64,000 nucleotides of DNA from Paraburkholderia sp. SOS3 (GTDB lineage Bacteria > Pseudomonadota > Gammaproteobacteria > Burkholderiales > Burkholderiaceae): assembly GCF_001922345.1 (NCBI RefSeq), contig NZ_CP018811.1:806001-870000 (forward strand), in the 5' to 3' direction. The translations under genes and the position numbers were made by a program. This document shows, piece by piece, positions 18,386-28,035 of this stretch (positions are counted from its first letter, which is position 1; each line of letters opens with the position of its first letter). Under the pieces are notes generated by a model, which made no database searches, was not told where the DNA came from, and saw only the letters and a list, made by a program, of their open reading frames with translations.

Positions 18386-19636
18386 TCACGTCACCGCGGT
18401 GCGCTGCGCGAATTCCGCGGCCCGCCAGGTTTCGTTCGCGAGCACGTCGCGCAGCGTCTCGACGGCGTCCCATACATCGACGTAGCGTGTGTAGAGCGGC
18501 GTACAGCCGAAGCGCAGCACATGCGGCTCGCGATAATCGCCGATCACGCCGCGCGCGATCAGCGCCTGCATCACTTCATAGCCGTTCGGATGCGCGAAGC
18601 TCGCCTGCGAACCGCGCTGCGCATGCTCGCGCGGCGTGATCAGACGCAACGGAAACGCATCGCAGCGCGTTTCGACGAGTTCGATGAAGAGGTCCGTCAA
18701 CGCCAGCGATTTCCGGCGAATCTCGCGCATGTCCGTTTGCAGGAACACGTCGAGGCCGCATTCGACGAGCGCCATCGAGACGATCGGCTGCGTGCCGCTC
18801 AGAAAGCGGCCGATGCCGTCCTCGGGTTCGAAAACCGGGTTCATCGCGAACGGCGCGCGGTGTCCCCACCAGCCGGAAAGCGGCTGCGCGAAGACATTCT
18901 GATGCCGGTGCGGCACCCAGACGAAAGCGGGCGAACCGGGACCGCCGTTCAGATACTTGTACGTGCAGCCGAGCGCGCAGTCCGCGCCGACGCCGTTCAG
19001 ATCGAGCGGCACCGCGCCCGCCGAATGCGCGAGGTCCCAGAGCGCGAGCGCGCCTTTCTGGTGAATCAGTTGCGTGATAGCGGCCATATCGTGCATATAG
19101 CCGCTGCGGTAGTTGACGTGAGTCAGCATCGCGACCGCGGTGTCCGCTTGCAGCGCGGCAGCCAGTTCGGACGGATCGTCGATCAGACGCAGCTCGTACG
19201 CGCCGTCGAACTGTGCGACGAGGCCTTGCGCGATATACAGATCGTTCGGGAAGTCGCCGCGCTCGGCGACGATCACGCGCCGTTTCGGATCGCGTTGCTG
19301 CTGAAAACGCAAAGTGGCCGACAGCAGCTTGAACAGGTTCACCGAAATCGAATCGGTGACGACGATTTCGTTGTGCGCGGCGCCGACGAGCGGAGCAAGC
19401 TTGTTGCCAAGGCGCTTCGCGAGCGCAAACCAGCCCGCCGTGTTCCAGCTGCGCACGAGTCCTTCGCCCCATTCGGCCGCGATCACGACCTGCGCGCGCT
19501 GCGCGGCGGCCGCGGGCGGCACGCCAAGCGAATTGCCGTTCAGATAGATCGTGTCGGCAGCGAGCGCAAACTGCGCGCGCAGCGGCGCGAGCGGATCGCT
19601 TGCGTCGAGGGCTACGGCTTCGTCTCGGGTATTCAT
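18386..19636 (-). CDS. kynU: Kynureninase
   Basis: A 416-residue PLP enzyme that cleaves kynurenine to anthranilate and alanine. Motifs include [11 protein letters not shown] near the N-terminus, [15 protein letters not shown], the PLP-lysine segment [15 protein letters not shown], and the [10 protein letters not shown] stretch of the active site. The start is ATG 19636, with GGAG 5 nt upstream. It sits between kynB and kynA, so the operon carries the full route from tryptophan to anthranilate. Confidence 0.95.
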   Translation of the reverse strand: MNTRDEAVALDASDPLAPLRAQFALAADTIYLNGNSLGVPPAAAAQRAQVVIAAEWGEGLVRSWNTAGWFALAKRLGNKLAPLVGAAHNEIVVTDSISVNLFKLLSATLRFQQQRDPKRRVIVAERGDFPNDLYIAQGLVAQFDGAYELRLIDDPSELAAALQADTAVAMLTHVNYRSGYMHDMAAITQLIHQKGALALWDLAHSAGAVPLDLNGVGADCALGCTYKYLNGGPGSPAFVWVPHRHQNVFAQPLSGWWGHRAPFAMNPVFEPEDGIGRFLSGTQPIVSMALVECGLDVFLQTDMREIRRKSLALTDLFIELVETRCDAFPLRLITPREHAQRGSQASFAHPNGYEVMQALIARGVIGDYREPHVLRFGCTPLYTRYVDVWDAVETLRDVLANETWRAAEFAQRTAVT

Positions 19637-19684
19637 GGTGGCTCCGTCCCTCACAGTCGGTCGCATCGATCGGCAATCGCTTCG

Positions 19685-20371
19685 TCAGCCATGCGGCTTC
19701 GGGCGCGATGCGCCGTTCAGCGCACGCAGCACGGCACGTACCGGGCTCGCATCGAGCGTCGTCAATTTGAGCGGCAGCGCGATCAACTCGTAGTCGCCCG
19801 CTTCGACATCGTCGAGCACGATGCCTTCGAGGATCGCCATGCCGTGTGCGCGCACGCGCAAGTGCGCGTCCATCGTTTTCGAGTCTTGCGGATCGAGCGA
19901 CGGGGTGTCGATGCCGATCAACCTGACGCCGTGCGCGGCCAGCAGATCGATTGTCGCCGGTGCAACCGCGCAGAACGCACGGTCCCATTCGTGCAGCGGC
20001 GCGTGCGCGTAAGTACGCAGCAACACGCGGGCCGGGACGTCGCCGAGCGCCGCCTGAACGTGTTCCGGCGTGACGAGCGGCGCCGCGCCGATGCAATGAA
20101 TCACGCGACACGGGCCGAGATACGCGTCGAGCGGAACCTCGCCGATTGCCGCGCCTTCGGGGTCGTAGTGAAGCGGCGCATCGGTATGCGCGCCGGTATG
20201 CGGCGACAGCGTCAGCCGGGCGACGTTGACGGGCGAACCCGCTTCGATGCGCCAGACCCGTTCGATGCCGACCGGCGTGTCGCCGGGCCAGACGGGCGTG
20301 GTCACATCGACTGCAGGCGTGATGTCCCACAATGCGCGGCTGCCACGGTGTTTTTTTGCTGTCGTATCCAT
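19685..20371 (-). CDS. kynB: Kynurenine formamidase (arylformamidase)
   Basis: A 228-residue cyclase-family metal hydrolase that removes formate from N-formylkynurenine. The signature [13 protein letters not shown] (HxGxHxD metal ligands) lies at about residues 58-70, and [19 protein letters not shown] matches bacterial KynB. It is first in the kynB-kynU-kynA unit and divergent from kynR across 106 bp. The gap to kynU is 48 bp. Confidence 0.95.
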   Translation of the reverse strand: MDTTAKKHRGSRALWDITPAVDVTTPVWPGDTPVGIERVWRIEAGSPVNVARLTLSPHTGAHTDAPLHYDPEGAAIGEVPLDAYLGPCRVIHCIGAAPLVTPEHVQAALGDVPARVLLRTYAHAPLHEWDRAFCAVAPATIDLLAAHGVRLIGIDTPSLDPQDSKTMDAHLRVRAHGMAILEGIVLDDVEAGDYELIALPLKLTTLDASPVRAVLRALNGASRPKPHG

Positions 20372-20477
20372 GATCTCGATGATAGGCCGGCCCGCACGAA
20401 ATAGGGTTGCGAAAAAAACTCGTTATTTCCGCTTGTTTGGAACATAATTTGGCAAGAACGGGAAAGGGAGACCGAAA
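20372..20477. promoter_or_regulatory. Divergent kynB/kynR promoter region
   Basis: This 106-bp AT-richer spacer separates the divergent kynB and kynR starts. It includes CATAAT at 20443-20448, a possible -10 for kynR, and a loose repeat GAAATA...TATTTC that could be part of an Lrp-type binding site. AGGGAG lies just ahead of kynR. By analogy with other Burkholderiales kyn loci, KynR would bind here and respond to kynurenine. Confidence 0.5.
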
Positions 20478-20969
20478 ATGAACGCGATCTCGCTCGACGC
20501 CACCGATTGCCGTATCTTGACGGTGCTTCAGCACGAAGGACGAATCAGCAATCTCGATCTGGCGGAGCGAATCTCGCTGTCGCCGTCTGCCTGTTTGCGG
20601 CGATTGCGCCTGCTCGAAGAACAGGGTGTCATCGAACGCTATCGCGCGTGCCTCAATCGCGAAGTGCTCGGCTTCGAACTCGAAGCTTTCGTGCAGGTAT
20701 CCATGCGCAACGAGCAGGAAAACTGGCACGAGCGTTTTGCGGAAGCGGTGCGCGAGTGGCCCGAAGTGATCGGCGCGTTCGTCGTGACGGGCGAGACGCA
20801 TTATTTACTGCACGTGCTCGCGCATCATCTCAAACACTATTCGGATTTCGTGCTGACGCGCCTCTACAAGGCGCCAGGCGTGCTCGATATCCGCTCGAAT
20901 ATCGTGCTGCAGACGCTAAAAGAAGATTCAGGCGTGCCGGTCAGCCTGCTGCCGGGCGTGAAGACCTAG
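20478..20969 (+). CDS. kynR: Lrp/AsnC-family regulator of the kyn operon
   Basis: A 163-residue regulator. The N-terminal helix-turn-helix reads ILTVLQHEGRISNLDLAERI then SLSPSACLRRLRLLEEQG, and a RAM-type ligand-binding domain (residues about 70-150) includes VIGAFVVTGETHYLLHVLA. Its divergence from the tryptophan-degrading operon matches the kynurenine-responsive activator KynR known in Pseudomonas and Burkholderia. The name rests on this context. Confidence 0.88.
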   Translation: MNAISLDATDCRILTVLQHEGRISNLDLAERISLSPSACLRRLRLLEEQGVIERYRACLNREVLGFELEAFVQVSMRNEQENWHERFAEAVREWPEVIGAFVVTGETHYLLHVLAHHLKHYSDFVLTRLYKAPGVLDIRSNIVLQTLKEDSGVPVSLLPGVKT

Positions 20970-21001
20970 CGCGAGCGGCGCGAGTGGCGCCCGCGCGCAC
21001 G

Positions 21002-21511
21002 TTACAGCGGCTTGAGCGTATGGAATTCGCCGTTCTGGAATACGAGCGGCCCGGCCTGCCGCGCATCGTCGCGCACGCCGCAGCGCTCCACCTCGCCGAC
21101 GAAAATCACATGGTCGCCTTCTTCATAACGGCTGCGGTTATGGCACTCGAACCACGCCAGCGCGCCGTCCAGCACCGGCATGCCGCTGTCGCCGGCCGCA
21201 TGCGAGACACCCTCGAACCGATCGCCCTTTAGCGTCGCGAAGCGTTTGCACAAATCCAGTTGCGATGCGGCGAGCACATTGACCACATAATGGCTATTCG
21301 TGCGGAATACCGGCATCGACGCCGAGCGCGTGGCCAGACTCCAGAGCACAAGCGGCGGCGACAGCGAAACCGAATTGAACGAACTGGCGGTGATGCCGAT
21401 GAGCGCGCCCGTCGGCGCGCGAGTCGTGACGACGGTGACGCCAGTGGCGAATTCGCCTAATGCGCTGCGAAACGCGGCGGCGTCGAAATTGGGCGGCACG
21501 GCGCGTTTCAT
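21002..21511 (-). CDS. Flavin reductase family protein
   Basis: This 169-residue split-barrel FMN-binding protein of the flavin reductase-like family has FRSALGEFATGVTVVTTR, ITASSFNSVSLSPPLVLWSL and the terminal DHVIFVGEVERC. Such proteins supply reduced FMN or FAD to oxygenases. The start ATG 21511 fits family length; ribosome binding is weak (AGGGG 11 nt upstream). The gene is 8 kb from the StyA-like oxygenase, and pairing of the two is possible but not shown. It converges on kynR with a 32-bp gap. Confidence 0.83.
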   Translation of the reverse strand: MKRAVPPNFDAAAFRSALGEFATGVTVVTTRAPTGALIGITASSFNSVSLSPPLVLWSLATRSASMPVFRTNSHYVVNVLAASQLDLCKRFATLKGDRFEGVSHAAGDSGMPVLDGALAWFECHNRSRYEEGDHVIFVGEVERCGVRDDARQAGPLVFQNGEFHTLKPL

Positions 21512-21746
21512 CGGTTCGGGAACCCCTGCGATGTTTGCGCCTCGCGAGCGGTGTGTTCCGCGTGAATGGAAAAAACTGGATTGAAGGTCATGTAGATTTT
21601 CTGCGAATTGACCCAATTTTAGCGGAATCGCGCGGCCATCCCGCCAAGGCCCTACGATTGCGTAGCAAGCTTCGTGCGGCGCAATGCGTGCGTGGAACAG
21701 TTGGTGCATCAGTCGCAAGACAGAACTCGATCAAGGAGCGAGCAGC

Positions 21747-22301
21747 ATGAGTCAGTCAGTCGAAACCGCCACGCTGGGCGGCGGATGTTTCTGGTGTCTC
21801 GAAGCGGTCTACCTCGACGTCGACGGCGTCGTCTCGGTGGAGTCCGGTTACGCGGGCGGCCACGTCGACCATCCGTCGTACGAACAGGTGTGCGACGGCA
21901 ATACGGGCCACGCGGAAGTCGTGAAGGTCGAGTTCGATCCGTCGAAAATCAGTTATCGCGAGATTCTCGATATCTTCTTTGCGATTCACGATCCGACGCA
22001 GTTGAACCGCCAGGGTAACGATGTCGGTACGCAGTACCGGTCGGTGATTTTTACGCACTCCGATGCGCAGCGCGATACCGCGTTGCAGGCGATTCGCCAG
22101 ATCGGCGCGGAAGGCATTTACGACGGCCAGCTCGTCACGCAGGTGCTGCCGCTGGACGGCAATTACTGGCCGGCCGAGGCCTATCATCAGAACTATTTCG
22201 CGCAGCATCCGAATCAGGGTTATTGCTCGTTTGTCGTCGCGCCGAAAGTCGCGAAGTTCCGGCAGAAGTTCGTGCACCGGATCAAGAGCAGCCGCGCGTA
22301 A
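21747..22301 (+). CDS. msrA: Peptide methionine sulfoxide reductase MsrA
   Basis: A 184-residue enzyme reducing the S-epimer of methionine sulfoxide in oxidised proteins. The active-site motif GGGCFWCLEAVY lies at about residues 11-22, followed by GYAGGHVDHPSYEQVC and QNYFAQHPNQGYC. The start ATG 21747 has AAGGAG at 21733-21738. Single gene, divergent from the flavin reductase gene. Confidence 0.95.
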   Translation: MSQSVETATLGGGCFWCLEAVYLDVDGVVSVESGYAGGHVDHPSYEQVCDGNTGHAEVVKVEFDPSKISYREILDIFFAIHDPTQLNRQGNDVGTQYRSVIFTHSDAQRDTALQAIRQIGAEGIYDGQLVTQVLPLDGNYWPAEAYHQNYFAQHPNQGYCSFVVAPKVAKFRQKFVHRIKSSRA

Positions 22302-22361
22302 GTGCAAGCGGGCGCGCGTCGTTTCGAGGCGCGCGTGCTGCGTTCGTCCCGCGTGGTTGCG

Positions 22362-23543
22362 TCACGCGCCGGCGGTGGCCGGCGCAGCGCTTTCCGCCGT
22401 GCTTTCCGCTGTGTTTTCCGCTGTGTTTTCTTCACGCAGCCGCACACATGCGGCTGCAATCTCGCGCCCGAGCTCGATGCAGCTTAGCGGCGCCGAACCC
22501 TCCGCCTTGTTGTTCACCGCAATCAGCACCGGCTGGCCCGCGATCGCGTAGCGCGCCGCGAGTTCGGCGAGCGCCGTGCGCGTGGCCGGGTCTTCGTCGA
22601 CGAGTTTGTCGAACGGATCGTATTTCGCCTTCGCCTGTTCGTACCTGAAGCCGCTGTGCAGGCTCCAGCGTACGATCAGCGGGCCGGCCGGCACTTCATC
22701 GAGCAGCGCGAGCGCGGCCGCCTGCCGCAGCGTGTCCGGCATTCGCGCGTGCAAGCCGACGCAATAGCGGACGCCCGCCGCTTTCAGCATGCGGATAAAG
22801 CGCGGCGTCAGCACGCATGCGTCGCGGATTTCGACTGCATAGCAACTGCCTTCGGGCAGCACCGGCAGCGCGGCAAAAAACGCGGCAAGCCGCTCGATCA
22901 GTTCCGCCGGCTGCGCGAGCATCGCATCCGGTAGCGGCGAGAACTGGAACACGAGCGCGCCGGCTTTCGCGCCGAGACCGTCGATGCACGGCCGCACGAA
23001 TTCATCGGTTGCAAGCTGCGCGTTCAGAAAACATGGGTTCGGCGATACGGACTCGCCGCGTTCGGCGCGCACGGTCGCGTCGGTGACGAGCGCGGGCGCT
23101 TTCACGATAAAGCGGAAGTGCTCGGGCACCTGTTGCGCATAGCGCAGATATTCGGCGAGCGTGAGCGGCGTGTAGAACGAACGGTCGATGCTGACCGTGC
23201 GTAGCAGCGGATGCGCGCCGTACGCGCTCAGGCCGTCGCGCGACAGCTTGCTGTTGCTGTAGTCGTCGCCATAGACGATGCCGCGCCAGCCCGGAAACGA
23301 CCATGTCGATGTGCCGAGATGCACATGAGGCGGCAGTCCGGCGGCGATGGCGATTGTTTCGGCGTCGGGTTCGGCGGCGAGTACGCCTTTGGCGCGGGGC
23401 TTCCTCGGTTCTGCCGAAGCGGGTTGCCGAGCCGCTTCCGCACGAGCGGGCGCATGGTCTGCCGCTGCGCCGAACATATCGAGCTGGGCGGCAGATACGT
23501 TGTCGTCGCGTTCGTGGTCGCGGGGGCGCGCCGGTTCTTCCAT
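22362..23543 (-). CDS. DUF72 (YecE-like) family protein
   Basis: A 393-residue protein whose core (about residues 70-350) is a DUF72 TIM-barrel: VHLGTSTWSFPGWRGIVY, FYTPLTLAEYLRYAQQVPEH, FRFIVKAPALVTD and YAVEIRD are typical. Function is not established for the family. The first 65 residues are a charged, Ala-rich extension, and the C-terminus is a repetitive tail of TAEN/TAES units encoded by 12-bp DNA repeats at about 22389-22440. Both ends look unstructured. Downstream is msrA (convergent). Confidence 0.82.
   Translation of the reverse strand: MEEPARPRDHERDDNVSAAQLDMFGAAADHAPARAEAARQPASAEPRKPRAKGVLAAEPDAETIAIAAGLPPHVHLGTSTWSFPGWRGIVYGDDYSNSKLSRDGLSAYGAHPLLRTVSIDRSFYTPLTLAEYLRYAQQVPEHFRFIVKAPALVTDATVRAERGESVSPNPCFLNAQLATDEFVRPCIDGLGAKAGALVFQFSPLPDAMLAQPAELIERLAAFFAALPVLPEGSCYAVEIRDACVLTPRFIRMLKAAGVRYCVGLHARMPDTLRQAAALALLDEVPAGPLIVRWSLHSGFRYEQAKAKYDPFDKLVDEDPATRTALAELAARYAIAGQPVLIAVNNKAEGSAPLSCIELGREIAAACVRLREENTAENTAESTAESAAPATAGA
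22389..22440. repeat. 12-bp minisatellite inside the DUF72 gene
   Basis: Four related units of TTTCCGCTGTGT type run through the 3' end of the gene in frame, producing the repeated Thr-Ala-Glu-Asn/Ser tail. Because the unit is a multiple of 3, copy-number change would alter tail length without frameshift. Confidence 0.7.
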
Positions 23544-23679
23544 CGATCGTTATTGCATTTGTGCAAGCGCCGGATCGCGTCTACGACGCGTCCGGCGCAT
23601 CAGATGCTTCACGGTTGCATGAACGTGCATGACGTGAACCGCATTACGCTTGCAAAGCGGACTTCGTCAAGGCAACCGC

Positions 23680-24894
23680 TCAAAGCGGCGTGTCGTAAAT
23701 ATACCGGCGCGACCACGGCAGCGTCTTCGCACTGCGCCCAGCACGTCGGCATATCACCTGGTAAAGCGACACGTCGTCGTGTTCGAACGCATACGAGCAG
23801 CCCGCGAGATACACACGCCAGATGCGGAATTTCTCGTCGTCGACGAGTTTCTTCGCCTCGGCCGCTTTCGCCTCGAAGTTCTCGGTCCAGATATCGAGCG
23901 TGCGCGCGTAGTGGCGGCGCAGGCTTTCGATGTCGATCGCCTCGATGCCGCCGCGCTGCATCGATTCGAGCACGAGACCGATATGCGGCAGTTCGCCGTC
24001 CGGGAACACGTAGCGGTCGATAAACTCGCCGCCGCCCAGCGACGTCTCGCCACTGTCCGCATCGCTCGAGGTGATGCCGTGATTCATCGCGACACCGTCT
24101 TCGACGAGCAGATCGTGGATCTTTTTGAAGTAGGCAGGCAGATTTTTGCGCCCGACGTGCTCGAACATGCCGACGCTCGTGATGCGGTCGAATTGTCCTT
24201 CGACATCGCGATAGTCCTGCAGGCGAATTTCGATCTTGTCCGAGAGGCCCGCGGCCTTCACGCGCTCGGTCGCGAGATCGAACTGGTTCTGCGACAACGT
24301 GACGCCCACGCACTGCGCGCCGAACTTCTGCGCCGCGCGCAGCACGAGCGCGCCCCAGCCACAGCCGATATCGAGCAGCCGCTGGCCCGGCTGCACCTGG
24401 ATCTTGCGCAGGATATGGTCGATCTTCTTCAACTGCGCGGTGCCCAGATCTTCGTCGCCGTTCTCGAAGTACGCGCACGAGTACACCATGTTCTCGTCGA
24501 GCCACAGCTTGTAGAACTCGTTCGATACGTCGTAGTGGTACTGGATCGCCTTCTTGTCCGACGACTTCGTGTGATTGAAGTAGCGCGTCACGCGCGCGAG
24601 CTTGCTCGTATTCGTGACCGTGCTGCGCGCAAGCGAATAGCCGATGTCGATGACGTCCGAAAGCTTGCCCTCGATGTCGATCTTGCCTTTCACATAGGCC
24701 TCGCCGAGATTGTCGAGGCTTGGGTCGAGCAGCAGCGGCATGGCCGACGCGCTATTCACTTTCAACGTCACCTGCGGCTCGGTGAACTGGCCGAAGTCGT
24801 GTTTCTGACCGTCCCATAGCACGAGACGGGCGGGCAGGTTGGATGTTGTCCGCACTTCGTCGACCCACTGCGCGAGCTTCTTTTCCCAGAACAT
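23680..24894 (-). CDS. cfa: Cyclopropane-fatty-acyl-phospholipid synthase
   Basis: A 404-residue SAM-dependent enzyme that adds a methylene across double bonds of membrane phospholipid acyl chains, commonly on entry into stationary phase or acid stress. The methyltransferase motif LLDIGCGWGALVLRAA lies in the middle, preceded by the family motif YHYDVSNEFYKLWLDENM and followed by SVGMFEHVGRKN and the C-terminal AGCSYAFEHDDVSLYQ. ATG 24894 has GGAG 7 nt upstream. The reading frame extends further upstream without similarity. Confidence 0.95.
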   Translation of the reverse strand: MFWEKKLAQWVDEVRTTSNLPARLVLWDGQKHDFGQFTEPQVTLKVNSASAMPLLLDPSLDNLGEAYVKGKIDIEGKLSDVIDIGYSLARSTVTNTSKLARVTRYFNHTKSSDKKAIQYHYDVSNEFYKLWLDENMVYSCAYFENGDEDLGTAQLKKIDHILRKIQVQPGQRLLDIGCGWGALVLRAAQKFGAQCVGVTLSQNQFDLATERVKAAGLSDKIEIRLQDYRDVEGQFDRITSVGMFEHVGRKNLPAYFKKIHDLLVEDGVAMNHGITSSDADSGETSLGGGEFIDRYVFPDGELPHIGLVLESMQRGGIEAIDIESLRRHYARTLDIWTENFEAKAAEAKKLVDDEKFRIWRVYLAGCSYAFEHDDVSLYQVICRRAGRSAKTLPWSRRYIYDTPL

Positions 24895-25129
24895 GCGATC
24901 TCTCCGTATCCTTTGAATCAAAGCAAAGCCTGCCGAATCGGCCAACGCCTGCGGATGCCGTGCAGCGTGCGCGGCGGTGAGCGCGATCCGGACGGCGTAT
25001 GCGGCCGCTTGCAAATACTTGCAGCCGCGCCCTCTTGCCGGTATTGCCGGTCTTACTATGTAAAGCTTGAGATCAGGACGACATCACAGCCACACGCGCG
25101 CGGCCACATTCGCGGTCGCACGGTCGTAT

Positions 25130-25771
25130 TCATGGCGCGAGGCGAGCGATGCGCCAGGCGCCGCTGCCGCCGTCGCGCGTGTAGCGCATCCGGTCGTGCA
25201 GCCGCGAAGGCCGGCCTTGCCAGAATTCGATCGCTTCGGGCACCACGCGATAGCCACCCCAGTGCGGCGGGCGCGGCGGATGGTCGCCATAGCGCGCGAT
25301 GATTTCGCGTTCGCGGGCCTCGAGCGCAGCGCGGCTTTCAATTTCCTGACTTTGTTCCGATGCCCATGCGCCAATTCGCGATTCGAGCGGCCGCGACGCG
25401 TAATACGCATCGCTCTGCGCGGCGCTTGTCATTTCGACGCTGCCCTCGATGCGCACCTGGCGCTCGAGTTCGATCCAGTGGAACAGCAGGCTCGCGCGCG
25501 GGTTATCCGCGATCTCGCGCCCCTTGCGGCTCTCGTAATTGGTGAAGAACACGAACCCGCGCGCATCGACGCCTTTGATCAGAACGATACGTGCCGACGG
25601 ATGGCCGCGCGAGTCGACGGTGGCGAGCGTCATCGCATTCGGCTCGGGCAACTGGGCCTTGATCGCTTGAGCAAACCACTTTTCGAACTGGCGGATCGGG
25701 TCGCGATCCAGATCGGCTTCGTCGAGCGAGCCGAGCGAATAGTTTTTTCGAAGTTCAGCAAGTGAGCTCAT
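25130..25771 (-). CDS. pdxH: Pyridoxamine 5'-phosphate oxidase
   Basis: This 213-residue FMN enzyme oxidises pyridoxine/pyridoxamine 5'-phosphate to pyridoxal 5'-phosphate, the last step of vitamin B6 synthesis and salvage. Motifs: [20 protein letters not shown], the FMN/PLP-binding IEGSVEMTS, and the C-terminal [14 protein letters not shown] with a final arginine-rich [11 protein letters not shown] 25771 is chosen over TTG 25783 (four residues longer). No strong Shine-Dalgarno is visible. Confidence 0.95.
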   Translation of the reverse strand: MSSLAELRKNYSLGSLDEADLDRDPIRQFEKWFAQAIKAQLPEPNAMTLATVDSRGHPSARIVLIKGVDARGFVFFTNYESRKGREIADNPRASLLFHWIELERQVRIEGSVEMTSAAQSDAYYASRPLESRIGAWASEQSQEIESRAALEAREREIIARYGDHPPRPPHWGGYRVVPEAIEFWQGRPSRLHDRMRYTRDGGSGAWRIARLAP

Positions 25772-26104
25772 GTTGTTATGCAAGCGCTACAGTGGGGCCA
25801 GTATAGCGAAGGACGCATTTTCTTGTAGCCAACCCGATCAATAAGTCTGTTTACTGTGGCGCGGAAATGATCGGCAGAACCGGGCGTTCGCGAAGGGCCG
25901 ACCGCCCAATGCGATACGAGCGGCTGCGTCACGTCGCCATAATCGTGCCTGGAGCGACCGGCGCAGCAGCGGGCGCGGAAATCGGCCATTGCCCGATCAG
26001 GCAGAATAGAGCCTTCGCACGCTTTTGCGTATGTTTTGGCCTTCGTTTCCGCGCCGGCTTGCGCCTCCATGAGCCGTCGCAGTTTGCCTAATCTCAAGCC
26101 GATC
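25772..26104. other. 333-bp divergent spacer between pdxH and tcdA
   Basis: No gene is supported. A possible minus-strand -10, TATACT, lies at 25800-25805, 29 bp ahead of pdxH. The plus strand carries an in-frame ATG at 26069 that could extend TcdA by 12 residues. Nothing else stands out. Confidence 0.4.
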
Positions 26105-26965
26105 ATGTCAGCCTCTCACGTCGCCGCGCCTATCGATGTTACTACCAGCCACACCGGTGCAGAAGCCGACCGCGCGCGGCGCTTCGGCGGCATCGCGCGG
26201 CTCTACGGCGCGCCGGCGCTTGCGGCATTCGAGCGCGCGCATGTGGCGGTGATCGGCATCGGCGGCGTCGGGTCGTGGGCTGTCGAGGCGCTCGCGCGCA
26301 GCGCGATCGGCACGCTGACACTCGTCGATCTCGACAACGTCGCCGAAAGCAATACGAACCGGCAGATTCACGCGCTCGACGGCAACTACGGCAAGCCGAA
26401 GGTCGATGCGATGGCCGAGCGCATCGCGCTGATCGATCCGCAATGCGACGTGCGCGTGGTCGAAGACTTCATCGAACCCGGCAATTTCGACAGGGTGCTG
26501 GGCGGCGGCTTCGATTATGTGATCGACGCGATCGACAGCGTGCGGACTAAAACCGCGCTGATCGCATGGTGCGTCGAGCGCGGACAGCCGCTCATCACGG
26601 TAGGCGGGGCGGGTGGTCAGCTCGACCCGACGCGCATTCGCATCGACGACCTCGCGCAGACCATTCAGGATCCGCTGCTATCCAAGGTGCGCGCGCAATT
26701 GCGCAAGCAGCACGGCTTTCCGCGCGGGCCGAAGGCGAAGTTCAAGGTCAGCGCCGTCTATTCGGACGAGCCGCTGATCTATCCGGAAGCCGCCGTTTGC
26801 GATATCGACGAAGAAGCCGAGCATGTCGCGACGTCGCCGGGGCATGCGGGGCCGGTTGGGCTCAACTGTGCGGGGTTCGGCTCGAGCGTTTGCGTGACCG
26901 CGAGCTTCGGGCTCGCGGCCGTTTCGTATGTGCTGCGCGCGATTGCGCAGCGGGTTGCGGTTTAG
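26105..26965 (+). CDS. tcdA: tRNA threonylcarbamoyladenosine dehydratase (TcdA/CsdL)
   Basis: A 286-residue ThiF/E1-like adenylating enzyme that cyclises t6A37 of ANN-decoding tRNAs to ct6A using ATP. Nucleotide-binding motif VIGIGGVGSWAVEALARSA, then VDLDNVAESNTNRQIHA and YVIDAIDSVRTKTALI are characteristic of the TcdA branch. ATG 26105 is taken as start, and ATG 26069 is an alternative; neither has a clear ribosome site. It stands alone between pdxH and cnoX. Confidence 0.88.
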   Translation: MSASHVAAPIDVTTSHTGAEADRARRFGGIARLYGAPALAAFERAHVAVIGIGGVGSWAVEALARSAIGTLTLVDLDNVAESNTNRQIHALDGNYGKPKVDAMAERIALIDPQCDVRVVEDFIEPGNFDRVLGGGFDYVIDAIDSVRTKTALIAWCVERGQPLITVGGAGGQLDPTRIRIDDLAQTIQDPLLSKVRAQLRKQHGFPRGPKAKFKVSAVYSDEPLIYPEAAVCDIDEEAEHVATSPGHAGPVGLNCAGFGSSVCVTASFGLAAVSYVLRAIAQRVAV

Positions 26966-27014
26966 CCGGCAGCTCGAGCCACTGCCTGAGTTTTGAGAAG
27001 GCCGCGCGGCGAAA

Positions 27015-27863
27015 TCAGAACAGCGACGCGCTAAGCTTGCGCCGCCATTTCGCCACCAGCTCCGGGTTGTGTGCCGCGAGATCGAACACCGACAGCATCG
27101 TCTTGCGGCCGATGTCTTCGCGGAAGTTGCGATCGCGTTTGACGATCTCAAGCAACTGCTCCAGCGCCCCTTCATATTTATGGCGCGCGATAAATGCGCT
27201 CGCCAGATCGAAACGCGCTTCGAGATCGTCCGGATGCTCGGCTACTTTTGTTTCGAGCGCATCGGTTGGCGGCAGGTCGGCTGCGGCGTCGAGCGCATCG
27301 AGGCGCGTCTTGATCGCGTTGAAGCGCGCATCGATGCCCTGCGTCGTTTTCGGCGACAGCAGGCCGATCTGCTGTTTCGCTTCGTCGACGCGGCTGTCCG
27401 CGAGCAGCAGCTCGATCAGGTCCATGCGCGCGTCTTCAAAACCCGGATCCAGCGCGAGCGCTTCTTTAAGGAAATCGTAAGCCGTGTCGCGTTGACCTTC
27501 CGCGACAGCCGCGGCGGCGGCGGCGCGCGCCGCTTCCGCGCCATTCGGCACGAGCCGGTCGAGAAACGCGCGCAACTGGCCTTCGGGCAGCACGCCGATA
27601 AACTGATCGACGGGCCGGCCATCGGCGAATGCCACGACGTGCGGGATGCTGCGCACCTGGAAGTGCGCGGCGAGTTCCTGATTTTCATCGACGTTGACCT
27701 TGACGAGCTTCCATTTGCCGTCGTATTCGGCTTCGAGCCGCTCGAGCATTGGGCTCAAACTCTTGCAAGGCCCGCACCACGGTGCCCAGAAGTCGACCAG
27801 CACCGGCGCGAGCGTCGAACCGGCGATTACGTCTTTTTCGAAAGTGGCCAGTGTGGTGTCCAT
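27015..27863 (-). CDS. cnoX: Thioredoxin-domain co-chaperone (CnoX/YbbN)
   Basis: A 282-residue protein. A thioredoxin domain (residues 1-110) with DFWAPWCGPCKSLSP is followed by TPR-like helices (about 115-282: FLKEALALDPGFEDAR, LEARFDLASAFIARHKYEGA). This is the layout of CnoX, a holdase that protects substrates from oxidation and passes them to GroEL and DnaK. E. coli CnoX lacks one active-site cysteine. Here the full CGPC pair is present, so real redox activity is likely. GAGGA lies ahead of ATG 27863. Confidence 0.9.
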   Translation of the reverse strand: MDTTLATFEKDVIAGSTLAPVLVDFWAPWCGPCKSLSPMLERLEAEYDGKWKLVKVNVDENQELAAHFQVRSIPHVVAFADGRPVDQFIGVLPEGQLRAFLDRLVPNGAEAARAAAAAAVAEGQRDTAYDFLKEALALDPGFEDARMDLIELLLADSRVDEAKQQIGLLSPKTTQGIDARFNAIKTRLDALDAAADLPPTDALETKVAEHPDDLEARFDLASAFIARHKYEGALEQLLEIVKRDRNFREDIGRKTMLSVFDLAAHNPELVAKWRRKLSASLF

Positions 27864-28035
27864 CGCATCCTCGTCGTCAAACTGTTCAGCAGGTTAATCG
27901 GGCGCATGAATCGGGCGCATGAAACGGCCGCATGAAAATGCGGGGAATAATTGTAGGCAAAAAGCGCCGATTCAATATCGTATGACCAGCAAGCGGCTTG
28001 CCTTGCCGCGTTCGGAGACAGGTTCCGGCGCCGCT

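Noticed and set aside
18576..20801. A 741-residue minus-strand frame over kynU and kynB
   Set aside because: It is an out-of-frame shadow of two well-identified genes; its translation is Arg-rich with no family similarity.
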